Shown: piece after piece, positions 12,153 through 21,354 of the stretch
Layout of the letters: every line of letters begins with the position of its first letter
Numbering within the stretch: the stretch's first letter is position 1
Source of the DNA: Gammaproteobacteria bacterium
GTDB taxonomy: Bacteria; Pseudomonadota; Gammaproteobacteria; Pseudomonadales; JADFDG01
Length of the DNA: 53,790 nucleotides
Direction: 5' to 3'
Assembly: GCA_018262975.1 (NCBI GenBank)
Contig: JADFDG010000006.1
Span: 145,137-198,926, forward strand
Position numbers and translations under genes: made by a program
The notes under the pieces: model-generated
What the model was told of the DNA's origin: nothing
Database searches by the model: none
What the model saw: only the letters and a program-made list of their open reading frames with translations

Positions 12153-12983
12153 TCAACGACGCCGGCTGGCCACGTACGAGTCGATCAACAGCCGCGAGAT
12201 GGATCCCGTCGGCGGAATGGACGGCAGGTCATCGAACGCAAACCACTGCGCATCGACGATTTCCTCGCCGTCCACCACGATATCGCCTTCCTGCCATTCG
12301 GCATGGAAGCCCAGCATCAACGAATGCGGAAAAGGCCACGACTGGCTGGCCAGGTAACGCGGGGCGGCGATGCGTACACCGACTTCCTCACGCACCTCGC
12401 GGACCAGTGCTTCCTCGACGCTCTCGCCGGCCTCGATGAAGCCGGCCAGCGTACTGTACAGCCCGCGCGGGAAAGTCGGCGAGCGCGCCAGCAGCACCTC
12501 GTCGCCGCGGGTCACCAGCACGATCACGCAGGGAGCGACCCGAGGATACTGCGTGTAGCCACAGGCGGTACATACCATCGCCCGGTCAGTGGCGTGCGGC
12601 GCGGCAGGCTGGCCGCAACGGCTGCAGAAACGGTGGTTGCCGGCCCAGTCGATCACCTGGCGCGCGCGGCCGGCCAGCGCGAACAGGGCGGGGTCCGGCG
12701 CCACCAGCAGGCGACGCAGGTCCTCGAAATACATGCCCGGCGGTGCCGGCGCGCGTTCGCGCAGGGCCACAGCAAACACGTGGCGACCATCGAGGGTGCC
12801 GAGGTAATGGCGCTCGGCGGCATCGAGGCCGGTCAGTCCGAAACTGCGCAGCAGCGGCAACGGCAGGCGGCCGCCGTCTTCCATGAGCAGCACCCGGCCC
12901 TCGTCGACGGCAATCCAGTAATGCTCGCCACCGGCTTGTGCCGGTGGTACCACGCCAGGCTGGAAACGCTTGTCCAGGGTCAT
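12153..12983 (-). CDS. nudC: NAD-capped RNA hydrolase / NAD+ diphosphatase NudC
   Basis: NudC cleaves NAD(H) to NMN(H) and AMP and removes NAD caps from RNA. The 276-residue product has the full family layout. There is an N-terminal domain, then a four-cysteine zinc ribbon (CSRCGQ and, 18 residues on, CTACG), then the Nudix box GFIEAGESVEEALVREVREE near residues 160-180, and the family motif SQSWPFPHSLM that defines NADH pyrophosphatases. The ATG at 12983 lies 6 bp after the fimL stop, so fimL and nudC are very probably one operon. Confidence 0.94.
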   Translation of the reverse strand: MTLDKRFQPGVVPPAQAGGEHYWIAVDEGRVLLMEDGGRLPLPLLRSFGLTGLDAAERHYLGTLDGRHVFAVALRERAPAPPGMYFEDLRRLLVAPDPALFALAGRARQVIDWAGNHRFCSRCGQPAAPHATDRAMVCTACGYTQYPRVAPCVIVLVTRGDEVLLARSPTFPRGLYSTLAGFIEAGESVEEALVREVREEVGVRIAAPRYLASQSWPFPHSLMLGFHAEWQEGDIVVDGEEIVDAQWFAFDDLPSIPPTGSISRLLIDSYVASRRR

Positions 12984-12989
12984 GGGCGA

Positions 12990-14684
12990 TCAGGACCGCG
13001 CCACCGGCGTACCGAGTTCTTCCATGCTGCTCTCGGCAACTTCGAGCACGCCTTCGCCGATCGGCTTGTGTTCTTCCATGCTCTCGAGGAAGTAGTCGAC
13101 GCCGGTGATGGCATCGGCCAGCGTTTCCATGTCGTTCACGCCCGGGGACGGCAGGTTGGCATTGAGCAGCCGGGTGTCGATGTAGGACACGCAGGCATCG
13201 AGGATGCCCACCGCGCGGGCGAGGTTCAGGAAGCGCAGGCCGCCGGCCACGCCCTTGAGGGTGGCCGGGATGTTGTTGAGGTGGATGCGGTCGAAGTTCG
13301 CCTCGATGTACGAGGTGATGCCGCGCTTGGCCAGCGCAATGCCGGCCCGGCACTCGGCGATCACCACCTTGCGGGCGTCGTCGAGCTGGTAGAGCGACAC
13401 CTGAGACTCGCCCTGCAGTTCGCTGGACTCTCCGGGCGTGAAGCGCTTTTCGAGGCCGGCCACGGCGTTTTCCACTGCCAGCAGGTCATCGATCAGGCGC
13501 TGGAATTCGTTGCCCGCCGGATCGATGGCGCGGCCGTCGTCCCACTGGCGCAGTTGTTCGGCGCGTTCCTTCACCACCTGGCTGTCACGCAGCAGGCCCA
13601 GCATCACGAGGGTGTGCCCGACCTTCAGCAACTCGTCGGCAACACGGCCGTATGCGCCCTCGCCGCCGGCACGCACGGCCAGGTCGAGCGAATCCTTGAC
13701 GCCACCCAGGTCGGCGCGCAGTTGCGCGGACACGGTGCGGATGACCGACCCGCCCGGACCGGTCATGACATCGCGCTCCTCGGCCAGCCCGGCGGCATCC
13801 GGGCTGTCGGCAGCCACGCGGAACGCCTTGCGGATCGCCGCGCCCCATTCATCACCGGCCGGCAACAGCGACGACAGGTAGACCGCTTCGCGCAGCAGCA
13901 CCTTCGAGGGCTCCTCGCGCAATGCCTTGCCACCGTCCTGGACCACCAGCTTGAGCTGGCGGTCAACGCCACCGAGGAACAGCTTGCGGGTGCGGTCCAT
14001 CTCCACGCCACCCTGGCCAAGCGCGCGCAGCGCACCGCGGGCAGTCCACCAGAGGCGGCCCATGGGCGTCCCGCCGCCGATGCGGTCGATACGCTCCAGC
14101 GCACGGTCCATCATGCGCAGGTTGGTGGCGACGTTTTCGCCGCGCAGCACCGACAGCAGGGCGACCTGGTACATCTGCCGCAGGCGGCGCGCGAGACGCG
14201 CGACTTCCTCGTCGGATTCCAGTGCATCGGCACCTTCTCCGGCACGCCGCGCATTGATGTCACAGGGAAAGAATGCGCTCTCCGGGATGGGCGGCCGGTT
14301 CGCCGACAGGCGCAGCGCATTGATGGCCGGCACCAGCAGTTGCGGCAGGCTGCGCCCCTTGATCTGCATGTATTCCAGGTAACGACCCAGCACCATGATG
14401 CCGTTGCCGAGCGCCGCCACCTGGCCGTCGCGGGCAGCCTCCCCGCTCTCCTTCACCACGCGGGTGATGTGCTCCAGCTCCAGTGCCAGCTCGGGCGCCC
14501 CGGGCAGCTCAAGGACGCGCAGCACGCCCCACACCTGGTGGAAACACTCGAGGCATTCGTCCAGGCGCGCGCCGCTGGCCGGATCGTCAATGAACGCTTC
14601 CAGCCCGGCCTCCGCCTGTTTCAGCGTGGCATCGAGCTCGTCCTTCACCAGGTTCAGGGAGGAAGTGCGCTGGATGGCTACCAT
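12990..14684 (-). CDS. fimL: FimL-like regulator of type IV pili (ChpA N-terminal homologue)
   Basis: The 564-residue product matches the length of P. aeruginosa FimL and shares its beginning, MVAIQRTSSLNLVKDELDAT. FimL resembles the N-terminal part of the chemotaxis kinase ChpA/PilL but lacks a working phosphotransfer histidine. It controls twitching motility and cAMP signalling through the Chp system and FimV. The protein is almost wholly helical, with repeated bundles such as RLDECLECFHQVWGVLRVLE in the first and YIEANFDRIHLNNIPATLKG in the last. The ATG at 14684 gives the family N-terminus; the longer upstream frame has no such support. It heads the fimL-nudC operon behind a palindrome-bearing promoter. 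The pilus genes themselves are not in this window. Confidence 0.85.
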   Translation of the reverse strand: MVAIQRTSSLNLVKDELDATLKQAEAGLEAFIDDPASGARLDECLECFHQVWGVLRVLELPGAPELALELEHITRVVKESGEAARDGQVAALGNGIMVLGRYLEYMQIKGRSLPQLLVPAINALRLSANRPPIPESAFFPCDINARRAGEGADALESDEEVARLARRLRQMYQVALLSVLRGENVATNLRMMDRALERIDRIGGGTPMGRLWWTARGALRALGQGGVEMDRTRKLFLGGVDRQLKLVVQDGGKALREEPSKVLLREAVYLSSLLPAGDEWGAAIRKAFRVAADSPDAAGLAEERDVMTGPGGSVIRTVSAQLRADLGGVKDSLDLAVRAGGEGAYGRVADELLKVGHTLVMLGLLRDSQVVKERAEQLRQWDDGRAIDPAGNEFQRLIDDLLAVENAVAGLEKRFTPGESSELQGESQVSLYQLDDARKVVIAECRAGIALAKRGITSYIEANFDRIHLNNIPATLKGVAGGLRFLNLARAVGILDACVSYIDTRLLNANLPSPGVNDMETLADAITGVDYFLESMEEHKPIGEGVLEVAESSMEELGTPVARS

Positions 14685-14721
14685 CGACGGCGGGATCCTT
14701 GTCTTCGTGGGCAATCTCGGG

Positions 14722-14750
14722 ACTGTGGCAGAGCTGCCACAACAGGTCAA
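14722..14750 (-). promoter_or_regulatory. Candidate fimL promoter with an operator-like palindrome
   Basis: On the minus strand TTGACC (14745-14750) and a weak CACAGT (14722-14727) are 17 bp apart. Most of the spacer and the -10 is covered by the perfect palindrome TGTGGCAG-N2-CTGCCACA at 14724-14741. A dimeric regulator could bind here, but its identity is unknown. Confidence 0.5.
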
Positions 14751-14790
14751 CTTTAGCCCATAAGCCCTTGGCAAAAAAGAGAAATAGCGC

Positions 14791-15528
14791 TCAACCCGGC
14801 AAGGTTGGCGCGGCTTCCTGCTGCAACCACAGGCACTTGCCGCCGCTGCTCTTGTCCAGCGCCGCCAGCTGGCGCGCATGCGCCTCGCTCTCGGCTGCGC
14901 TGGCGGTCACCACCCGCAGCGCCGGTCGCCCGGCGGGCAGGCGCCGGATGGCCGTCGCCTCGTCGGCGCCCTGTCCGTCGGCCGCATCGCCGGCCAGCAG
15001 CAACGCGGTCTGGCCGCCGGTCATGGCCAGGTAGACGTCGGCGAGGATCTCCGCGTCGAGCAAGGCGCCGTGCAGGGTCCGCTGGCTGTTGTCGACGTCG
15101 TAGCGCTTGCACAGCGCATCCAGGCTGTTGCGCTGGCCCGGGTGGCGGTCGCGGGCCAGCGCGAGGGTGTCCAGCACCCCGCAATGATCGGCGATCGTGC
15201 CCAGCCCGGTGCCCAGGCGCGCAAACTCCGCGTTCAGGAAGCCGACATCGAAGGCCGCGTTGTGGATCACCAGTTCCGCACCGCGGATGAAGTCCAGCAA
15301 CTCGTCGACGACTTCGGCGAAACGCGGCTTGTCCGCGAGGAACTCGTTGGTAAGACCGTGCACCTCGATGGCGCCGGCGTCGATCTCGCGCTCGGGATTC
15401 AGGTAGTGGTGCAGCACGCGGCCGGTGGGCCGCCGGTCGACCAGCTCGATGCAGCCGATCTCGATGATGCGGTGGTCGAGGTGCGGCTCGAGGCCGGTGG
15501 TCTCGGTATCGAGGACAATCTGGCGCAT
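14791..15528 (-). CDS. dnaQ: DNA polymerase III epsilon subunit (3'-5' proofreading exonuclease)
   Basis: DnaQ is the proofreading subunit of the replicase core. The 245-residue product (E. coli 243) carries all DEDDh exonuclease motifs: Asp7 and Glu9 in LDTETTGL, Asp94 in HNAAFDVGF, and His153 with Asp158 in HGALLDAEIL. The variable C-terminal tail, which binds the polymerase alpha subunit, is present. The ATG at 15528 is the only start that gives the family N-terminus MRQIVLDTE. It begins 5 bp after the rnhA stop, so the two are transcribed together here. In E. coli the same pair is divergent. Confidence 0.95.
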   Translation of the reverse strand: MRQIVLDTETTGLEPHLDHRIIEIGCIELVDRRPTGRVLHHYLNPEREIDAGAIEVHGLTNEFLADKPRFAEVVDELLDFIRGAELVIHNAAFDVGFLNAEFARLGTGLGTIADHCGVLDTLALARDRHPGQRNSLDALCKRYDVDNSQRTLHGALLDAEILADVYLAMTGGQTALLLAGDAADGQGADEATAIRRLPAGRPALRVVTASAAESEAHARQLAALDKSSGGKCLWLQQEAAPTLPG

Positions 15529-15533
15529 GCTGC

Positions 15534-16004
15534 CTACTCCTCGCCGGCGGCAGCCGCCAGCAACTCGTCGATGCCACGGTTGGCCAGCCGGTCGGCCAGC
15601 TCGTTCTCGGGATGGCCAGTGTGGCCGCGCACCCAGTGCCAGCTGACCTGGTGCTTCGCGGTGACCGCATCCAGTGTCTGCCACAGGTCGGCGTTCTTCA
15701 CCGGCTTGCGGTCAGCGGTTTTCCAGCCACGCTTCTTCCAGCCGTGCACCCACTCGGTGATGCCTTTCTTCACGTATTCCGAGTCGGTGGTGACGGCCAC
15801 CGTGCAGGGGCGCGTCAGGGATTCCAGCGCGGCAATAGCCGCCTGCAACTCCATGCGGTTGTTGGTGGTCAGCCGCTCGCCGCCCCACAACTGCTTCTCG
15901 CGGCCCTTGTAGCGCAACACCGCGCCCCAGCCGCCCGGGCCCGGGTTGCCACGGCACGCGCCGTCGGTCCAGGCCTCGACGATGTCCTTGCCCACTTCGT
16001 TCAC
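15534..16004 (-). CDS. rnhA: Ribonuclease HI
   Basis: RNase HI removes RNA from RNA-DNA hybrids such as primers and R-loops. The 156-residue product has the four carboxylates of the active site, Asp14 ([13 protein letters not shown]), Glu52 (RMELQAA), Asp74 (TDSEYV) and Asp138 (NELAD), plus His128 ([10 protein letters not shown]). Size and motifs match E. coli RNase HI (155 aa). No ATG lies at the right place. The GTG at 16004, 23 bp after the upstream methyltransferase stop, gives the expected N-terminus [15 protein letters not shown]; longer frames would overlap that gene. Confidence 0.93.
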   Translation of the reverse strand: MNEVGKDIVEAWTDGACRGNPGPGGWGAVLRYKGREKQLWGGERLTTNNRMELQAAIAALESLTRPCTVAVTTDSEYVKKGITEWVHGWKKRGWKTADRKPVKNADLWQTLDAVTAKHQVSWHWVRGHTGHPENELADRLANRGIDELLAAAAGEE

Positions 16005-16027
16005 GAGCGATTTTTCCCGCAGAAAAT

Positions 16028-16825
16028 TCAGGGATTGCGATGGTCCGGCGTGACGCGGCCCGCAACCGGGACGCCTACCGTCACCGGCCGCACCTGGCGC
16101 TCCGGCCGGCGCACCGGTGTCAGCGGCGCCACCGACTTGCGCGCCACCAGCACGTAGAACATGCCGCGCTGTGGCCACCAGCGGGCGCCGAGGTAGTCCA
16201 GCCACCCGAACCGCTGCACGGACTTGTCCGAAACCAGCGGCGGCAGATAGTAGCTGCTTTCGAGGCCATCAACGCGGAAGTCGAGCACGCGCAGCCAGTC
16301 GCTCACCCGGTAGGGACTGATGCAGCGCGCGAACCAGGGGGCGTCCAGCGCACCCAGGTGGAAGAAACGCAGGAAGCCGAACAGCGACCAGGGGTTGAAT
16401 CCCACCACCACCACCGCGCCGCCGGGAATCACCACCCGCGCGGCCTCGCGCAACACGGTGTGCGGGTCGTCCTCGAAATCCAGCGCATGATGCAGCACCA
16501 GCAGGTCGAGGGCGTCGCTGGCAAACGGCAGCTGCCGCGGGTCGCAGGCGACGTCCACGCCGCCGGACTCGACCGTCCCGACCATGACCCGGCGCAGGAT
16601 GCGGCTCTCCTGCAGCAACGAATGTGGACGCACGGCACACACCTGCACCGCGTGATAGCCGAAAATGCACGGCGTCACCTGGTCGAGCACTGCCCTCTCG
16701 GCAGCCAGCAGCCGTGCCCCGGCCGGACCGTCGAACCAGTTGTCCAGGTGTTCGCGGAAGTTCGGCGGCAGCCGCCGGAACGGATCGCGGAACAGGCGCG
16801 GAAGCTCCATGCCATGACCCATCAT
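16028..16825 (-). CDS. SAM-dependent methyltransferase-like protein (YafS type)
   Basis: The 265-residue product has a class I methyltransferase core, with [21 protein letters not shown] marking the second acidic strand and the following loop, and [19 protein letters not shown] the later strands. The first glycine motif is degenerate. Its position beside gloB, rnhA and dnaQ equals that of E. coli yafS, also an uncharacterised methyltransferase. The substrate is unknown. The C-terminus has a basic Arg/Pro-rich tail. ATGs at 16825 and 16822 are equally possible starts, and a third lies at 16810. It is probably the first gene of a methyltransferase-rnhA-dnaQ unit, and its start lies only 33 bp from the divergent gloB. 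Confidence 0.85.
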   Translation of the reverse strand: MMGHGMELPRLFRDPFRRLPPNFREHLDNWFDGPAGARLLAAERAVLDQVTPCIFGYHAVQVCAVRPHSLLQESRILRRVMVGTVESGGVDVACDPRQLPFASDALDLLVLHHALDFEDDPHTVLREAARVVIPGGAVVVVGFNPWSLFGFLRFFHLGALDAPWFARCISPYRVSDWLRVLDFRVDGLESSYYLPPLVSDKSVQRFGWLDYLGARWWPQRGMFYVLVARKSVAPLTPVRRPERQVRPVTVGVPVAGRVTPDHRNP

Positions 16826-16858
16826 GAATACACACCGACGAGGCTACCGGACCCCCGC

Positions 16859-17674
16859 ATGAGCGTCGATACCCTGCTGGAAACCCGCCTGCCCGCCCGG
16901 CTGGCCATGATCCCGGCCTTCACCGACAACTACATCTGGGCGATCCGCTCGCCCGACGGCCGTGCCGCACTGGTCGTCGATCCCGGCGATGCCGGGGCGG
17001 TCCGCCGCTGGCTGGCCGAAAGCGGCTGCCGCCTGTGCGCCGTGCTGGTCACCCACCACCACTTCGACCACACCGGCGGGCTGGCGGAACTGCGCGGCGA
17101 CGGCATCACCGTTTTCGGGCCCCGCCACGAGCACATCGCCGGCATCGACCGGCCCGTGGGCGACGGTGACCGGGTGGAATTGCCCGCCCTGGGCCTGTCG
17201 CTGCGCGTCATCGACGTCCCCGGCCACACCGCCGGCCACATCGCCTTCGCCGGCGACATGGACGGCCAGCCGCTGTTGTTCTGCGGCGACACCCTGTTCA
17301 GTGCCGGCTGCGGCCGACTGTTCGAGGGCTCCCCGGAGGAAATGCACGCGTCCCTTGCACGCCTGGCCGCCCTGCCTGCCGACAGCCTGGTCTGCTGTGC
17401 CCACGAGTACACGCTCGGGAACCTCCGCTTCGCTGCTGCCGTCGAACCGGGTAACGACGATATTGCGCGCTGCACCGCCTGGGCCCGCGCCCGCCGAGAA
17501 GCCGGGCTGCCCACCCTGCCCGGGACACTGGCCAGGGAACTGCGCGTGAACCCGTTCCTGCGCACCGGTTGCGCGGAGGTCCGTGCCGCGGTGGCCGCCC
17601 ATGCCGGCGCGCCGCTGGACGACGGCGCGGCCACCTTCGCGGCCCTGCGGCGCTGGAAGGACGGGTTCCGGTGA
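16859..17674 (+). CDS. gloB: Hydroxyacylglutathione hydrolase (glyoxalase II)
   Basis: GloB hydrolyses S-lactoylglutathione to lactate and glutathione, ending methylglyoxal detoxification. The 271-residue product shows the metallo-beta-lactamase binuclear site THHHFDHTGG (His66 to His71), the bridging aspartate in FCGDTLFSAGCGRLFEG, and the C-terminal glutathione-binding half (CCAHEYTLGNLRFA; VNPFLRT). The first 16 residues before MIPAFTDNYIW are longer than in E. coli GloB, so the ATG at 16907 is a credible alternative start. Neither has a strong ribosome binding site. It is divergent from the methyltransferase gene. Confidence 0.93.
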   Translation: MSVDTLLETRLPARLAMIPAFTDNYIWAIRSPDGRAALVVDPGDAGAVRRWLAESGCRLCAVLVTHHHFDHTGGLAELRGDGITVFGPRHEHIAGIDRPVGDGDRVELPALGLSLRVIDVPGHTAGHIAFAGDMDGQPLLFCGDTLFSAGCGRLFEGSPEEMHASLARLAALPADSLVCCAHEYTLGNLRFAAAVEPGNDDIARCTAWARARREAGLPTLPGTLARELRVNPFLRTGCAEVRAAVAAHAGAPLDDGAATFAALRRWKDGFR

Positions 17675-17719
17675 CGCAAGTCGCGGAAATTGCATCGTAA
17701 ATCGACACAACAATGTGCC

Positions 17720-17748
17720 TTGCCGGTGCCCCCGAGGGTTCCTAGAAT
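17720..17748 (+). promoter_or_regulatory. Sigma-70 promoter of mltD
   Basis: TTGCCG, 17 bp, TAGAAT. Transcription would begin near 17755, so an mltD start upstream of that point can be excluded and the leader is about 10 nt for the ATG at 17765. Confidence 0.7.
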
Positions 17749-17764
17749 GCCCCGACCCCCCATC

Positions 17765-19432
17765 ATGCTGACGCGCGCGAGATCAATGCCAGAAGCCCGC
17801 CGCGCCGTTCTGTCCCGGATCGGTCGCCTCACCCCTGCGTTCACGTTCGCTGCCGTGCTGCTGGCCGGCTGCCAGTCGAATCACCCGACACCCGTCAATG
17901 TAGCCACCTTGCCGGAGGACGCCGGCGCAGAAGCCGTCAGCGAGCCGGTCGCGCCCGCGGTCACGCGTGTCGCGCCGGTGGAGCCCGGACAGCCCGGTGC
18001 CTGCTGCCTGCGCGCCGACCTGTGGGAGCGCATGCGGGCCGGCTTCAAGTTCGACCTGGCGCAGGACAACCCGCGCATCGCCGCGCAACGCAACTGGTAC
18101 CTGCGCAACCCGCAGTACCTCGATCGCGTGATCGCGCGCGGCTCGCGTTACATGCACTACATCGTCGAGGAAGCCGAGGCGCGCGACATGCCGCTCGAGC
18201 TTGCGCTGCTGCCGGTCGTGGAAAGCGCCTTCGACCCGTATGCGTATTCGGTGGCACATGCCGCCGGCCCCTGGCAGTTCATCCCGTCCACCGGTCGCAT
18301 CTACGGCCTGAAGCAGACCTGGTGGTATGACGGTCGCCGCGACATCCTGTTGTCGACGCGGGCCGCCCTCGATTACCTCGAACGGCTGGCCAACCGTTTC
18401 GACGGCGACTACGAGAAGGCACTGGCTTCCTACAACGCCGGCGCCGGTACCGTCTCGCGTGCCATCACGCGCAACATCCGCGCAGGCAAGCCCACCGACT
18501 ACTGGTCGCTGAAAGTCCCGCAGGAGACCAGCGCCTACGTGCCGAAGCTCATCGCCCTGGCGCAGATCGTGGCCGACCCGCAGAAATACGGCGTGCGCCT
18601 CAACCCGGTGCCGGACGAGCCGCGCTTCACCGAGGTGACCCTGGATCGCCCGATCGACCTGGCACGCGCGGCGGAACTGGCCGGCATGCCGCTCACCGAG
18701 TTGTACCTGTACAACCCCGGCCACAACCGCTGGCTGAGCGACCCCCAGGGTCCGCACCGCCTGTTGCTGCCGATCGAACTTGCCGACAACTTCCGCGCGG
18801 CGCTCGCCGCCATGCCGGAAACCGAGTACGCGGTAACCGTGACGCACCAGGTGGCCGAGGGCGAGACGCTGGCCGCCATCGCCGCGCGCTACAACGTGGC
18901 CGCCGACGCCATCACCGCGCTCAACAACCTGTCGGGCGATACGGTCAGCAGCGGCGAAACGCTCACCATTCCGCAACCGCGCCTGATGCTGGCTTCCACC
19001 GACACCACCTACGAGCCGCGCATCATCGCGCTCAACGGCAAGGACCTGTCGAAGCGCGGCGACGGTTCGCCGAAGCGCTCCTTCTACACGGTGCGCCGCG
19101 GCGACACGCTGTCGAAGATCGCCCGCCAGTACAAGGTATCGCCACGCGACCTCGCCCGCTGGAACGACCGGTCCATCAAGAAGCCGCTCAAGGTCGGGGA
19201 ACGCCTGGCGGTGCACAGCGCCGGCGGTGGCGGTGGCAGCACCAAGGCGGTTGCACGCAACAGCAGCGGCAGCAGCGACAAGCGCGTCAACCACAAGGTG
19301 AAGCGTGGCGACACGCTGCATGGCCTGGCGCGCAAGTTCAAGGTTTCCGTGCACGACATTGCCCGCTGGAACGACTTCAGCCCGAAACGGCAACTGCGCG
19401 TCGGTGAGAGCGTGAAGCTGTACCTGGACTGA
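17765..19432 (+). CDS. mltD: Membrane-bound lytic murein transglycosylase D with three LysM domains
   Basis: MltD cleaves peptidoglycan glycan strands to 1,6-anhydro products at the outer membrane. The 555-residue product begins with a lipoprotein signal ending in the lipobox LLAGC (Cys36). The SLT domain follows with catalytic Glu153 (LPVVESAFDPYA) and AAGPWQFIPSTGR, then SYNAGAGTV. Three LysM domains for glycan binding lie at about residues 355-405, 440-490 and 505-555, linked by a Gly/Ser-rich stretch near residue 490. The promoter at 17720-17748 limits the start to 17765 or the ATG at 17786; the latter has a slightly better GAGA and gives a 28-residue signal. It is followed by yejA after 58 bp with no terminator. 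Confidence 0.94.
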   Translation: MLTRARSMPEARRAVLSRIGRLTPAFTFAAVLLAGCQSNHPTPVNVATLPEDAGAEAVSEPVAPAVTRVAPVEPGQPGACCLRADLWERMRAGFKFDLAQDNPRIAAQRNWYLRNPQYLDRVIARGSRYMHYIVEEAEARDMPLELALLPVVESAFDPYAYSVAHAAGPWQFIPSTGRIYGLKQTWWYDGRRDILLSTRAALDYLERLANRFDGDYEKALASYNAGAGTVSRAITRNIRAGKPTDYWSLKVPQETSAYVPKLIALAQIVADPQKYGVRLNPVPDEPRFTEVTLDRPIDLARAAELAGMPLTELYLYNPGHNRWLSDPQGPHRLLLPIELADNFRAALAAMPETEYAVTVTHQVAEGETLAAIAARYNVAADAITALNNLSGDTVSSGETLTIPQPRLMLASTDTTYEPRIIALNGKDLSKRGDGSPKRSFYTVRRGDTLSKIARQYKVSPRDLARWNDRSIKKPLKVGERLAVHSAGGGGGSTKAVARNSSGSSDKRVNHKVKRGDTLHGLARKFKVSVHDIARWNDFSPKRQLRVGESVKLYLD

Positions 19433-19490
19433 CCGACCCCGCGCGTTCCGCCGATCACTGCCCGCCCGCGAACTGCAAGGAAAACGTCGC

Positions 19491-21350
19491 ATGCGCCTGC
19501 TTCGCCTGATCATCACCACGGCCCTGCTCACGGGCATGATGGCGCCGGCCATGACCGCGGCCAGCTCCGGCAAGGTCAACGTCTCCCACGCCATTGCCAT
19601 GCATGGCACCCCGAAGTACCCGGCCAATTTCCAGTCGGTCGGCTACGCCAACCCGGCGGCACCCAAGGGCGGCCGCCTGCGCATGGCCGCGGTGAATCCC
19701 GGCGGTTTCGATTCGCTCAACAAGTGGATCCCAAAGGGCGTACCCGCGGCCGGCCTGAACTACGTCTACGACACGCTGGTGGAAGGCACCCTCGACGAGG
19801 CCTTCAGCGAGTACGGCATCCTGGCCGGGAAGATCGAGTGGCCGGACGATCGCTCCTGGGTGATCTTCCACCTGCGCGACAACGCCCGCTGGCACGACGG
19901 CAAGCCGGTGACCGCCGCCGACGTGGCCTACACCTTCACCCTGCTGACCACCAAGGCAGCACCGTTCTGGAAGTTCTACTACCGGGACGTGAAGAAGGTC
20001 GAGGCACTCGATAGCCGCCGCGTGAAATTCTCCTTCGCCAACACCACCAACCGCGAGCTCATGCTCATCGTGGGCCAGATGCCGGTGATGCCGAAGCACT
20101 GGTGGGAAAAGCGCGACTTCACCGCCGCCACCCTCGAACCGCCGCTGGGCAGCGGTCCCTACCGGGTCAAGAGCGTGCAGGCCGGGCGCAGCATCGTCTA
20201 CGAGCGCGTCAAGGACTACTGGGGCAAGGACCTGCCGCTGAACAAGGGCCGCTACAACTTCGACGAGATCGAGATCGACTACTACCGCGACGACACCGTG
20301 GCACTCGAGGCCCTCAAGGCCGGCGAGTACGACGTGCGCGTGGAAAGCTCGGCGAAGAACTGGGCCAACGCCTACAACGTGCCGGCCGTGCAGCAGAAGC
20401 AGCTGCGCCGCGAGGTGTTCGCCAACAAGCGGCCGTCCGGCATGCAGGCCTTCGTGTTCAACACGCGCCGCGAGGTGTTCGCCGACCGCAAGGTCCGCCA
20501 GGCGCTGAACTACGCCTTCGACTTCGAGTGGACCAACCGCAACCTGACCTACAACGCCTACACCCGCACGGACAGCTACTTCGAGAACTCGGAACTGGCG
20601 TCCTCCGGGCTGCCGGCCGGCGCCGAACTGGCGGTGCTGGAGCCGTTCCGCAAGCAACTGCCGCCCGAGGTTTTCAGCAAGCCGTTCGTGCTGCCGAAGA
20701 CCGACGGCAGCGGCAACGCGCGCGCCAACCTGAAGGAAGCCACGCGCCTGCTCGCCGAGGCCGGCTGGGTGGTCAAGGGCGGCAAGCTGGTGAACGCGAA
20801 GACCGGCAAGCCGATGAGCTTCGAGATCCTGCTGGACAACCCGCTGTTCGAACCGCACACCCAGGCCATGGTGCAGAACCTGAAACGCCTCGGCATCGAC
20901 GCGCGCGTGCGCACCCTGCCGGACACCCAGCAGTACACCAATCGCCTGCGCAGCTTCGACTTCGACATGATCATCGAGCCGATGGGCCAGTCGATGTCGC
21001 CGGGCAACGAGCAGCGCGACTACTGGAGCAGCCACGCCGCGCAGACCAACGACAGCCGCAACTACATCGGCGTGCGTGACCCGGTGGTGGACCGCCTGGT
21101 CGAGCTGGTGATTTCCGCCAACACCCGCGAGGAACTGGTGGCGCGCACACGCGCGCTGGACCGCGTGCTGCTGTGGGGCTGGTACGTGATCCCGCACTGG
21201 CACTTCCGCGGCGACCGCGTGGCCTTCTGGGATCGCTTCGGCTATCCGTCGGTGATCCCCGACAACGGCACCAGCCTCGACTACTGGTGGTTCGACGCGG
21301 GCCGCTCCGCCGCGCTCGACGCCCGCCGCGGCCAGCGCACGCAACGCTGA
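19491..21350 (+). CDS. yejA: Periplasmic peptide-binding protein YejA
   Basis: This family 5 extracellular solute-binding protein feeds peptides to the YejBEF importer, which in E. coli takes up microcin C and other peptides. The 619-residue product has a signal peptide (about residues 1-24, ending MTAA) and the family segments LYDTLVEG-like [30 protein letters not shown] and [10 protein letters not shown]. Length fits YejA (604 aa in E. coli). An AAGGA ribosome binding site lies 9 nt before the ATG. It leads a tight yejABEF operon, with 4 bp to yejB. No separate promoter was seen, so readthrough from mltD is likely. Natural substrates in this organism are unknown. Confidence 0.93.
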   Translation: MRLLRLIITTALLTGMMAPAMTAASSGKVNVSHAIAMHGTPKYPANFQSVGYANPAAPKGGRLRMAAVNPGGFDSLNKWIPKGVPAAGLNYVYDTLVEGTLDEAFSEYGILAGKIEWPDDRSWVIFHLRDNARWHDGKPVTAADVAYTFTLLTTKAAPFWKFYYRDVKKVEALDSRRVKFSFANTTNRELMLIVGQMPVMPKHWWEKRDFTAATLEPPLGSGPYRVKSVQAGRSIVYERVKDYWGKDLPLNKGRYNFDEIEIDYYRDDTVALEALKAGEYDVRVESSAKNWANAYNVPAVQQKQLRREVFANKRPSGMQAFVFNTRREVFADRKVRQALNYAFDFEWTNRNLTYNAYTRTDSYFENSELASSGLPAGAELAVLEPFRKQLPPEVFSKPFVLPKTDGSGNARANLKEATRLLAEAGWVVKGGKLVNAKTGKPMSFEILLDNPLFEPHTQAMVQNLKRLGIDARVRTLPDTQQYTNRLRSFDFDMIIEPMGQSMSPGNEQRDYWSSHAAQTNDSRNYIGVRDPVVDRLVELVISANTREELVARTRALDRVLLWGWYVIPHWHFRGDRVAFWDRFGYPSVIPDNGTSLDYWWFDAGRSAALDARRGQRTQR

Positions 21351-21354
21351 GCCC

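Noticed and set aside
17690-17764. An mltD start upstream of 17765
   Set aside because: The promoter -10 at 17743-17748 lies inside that extension, so it would not be transcribed from this promoter.
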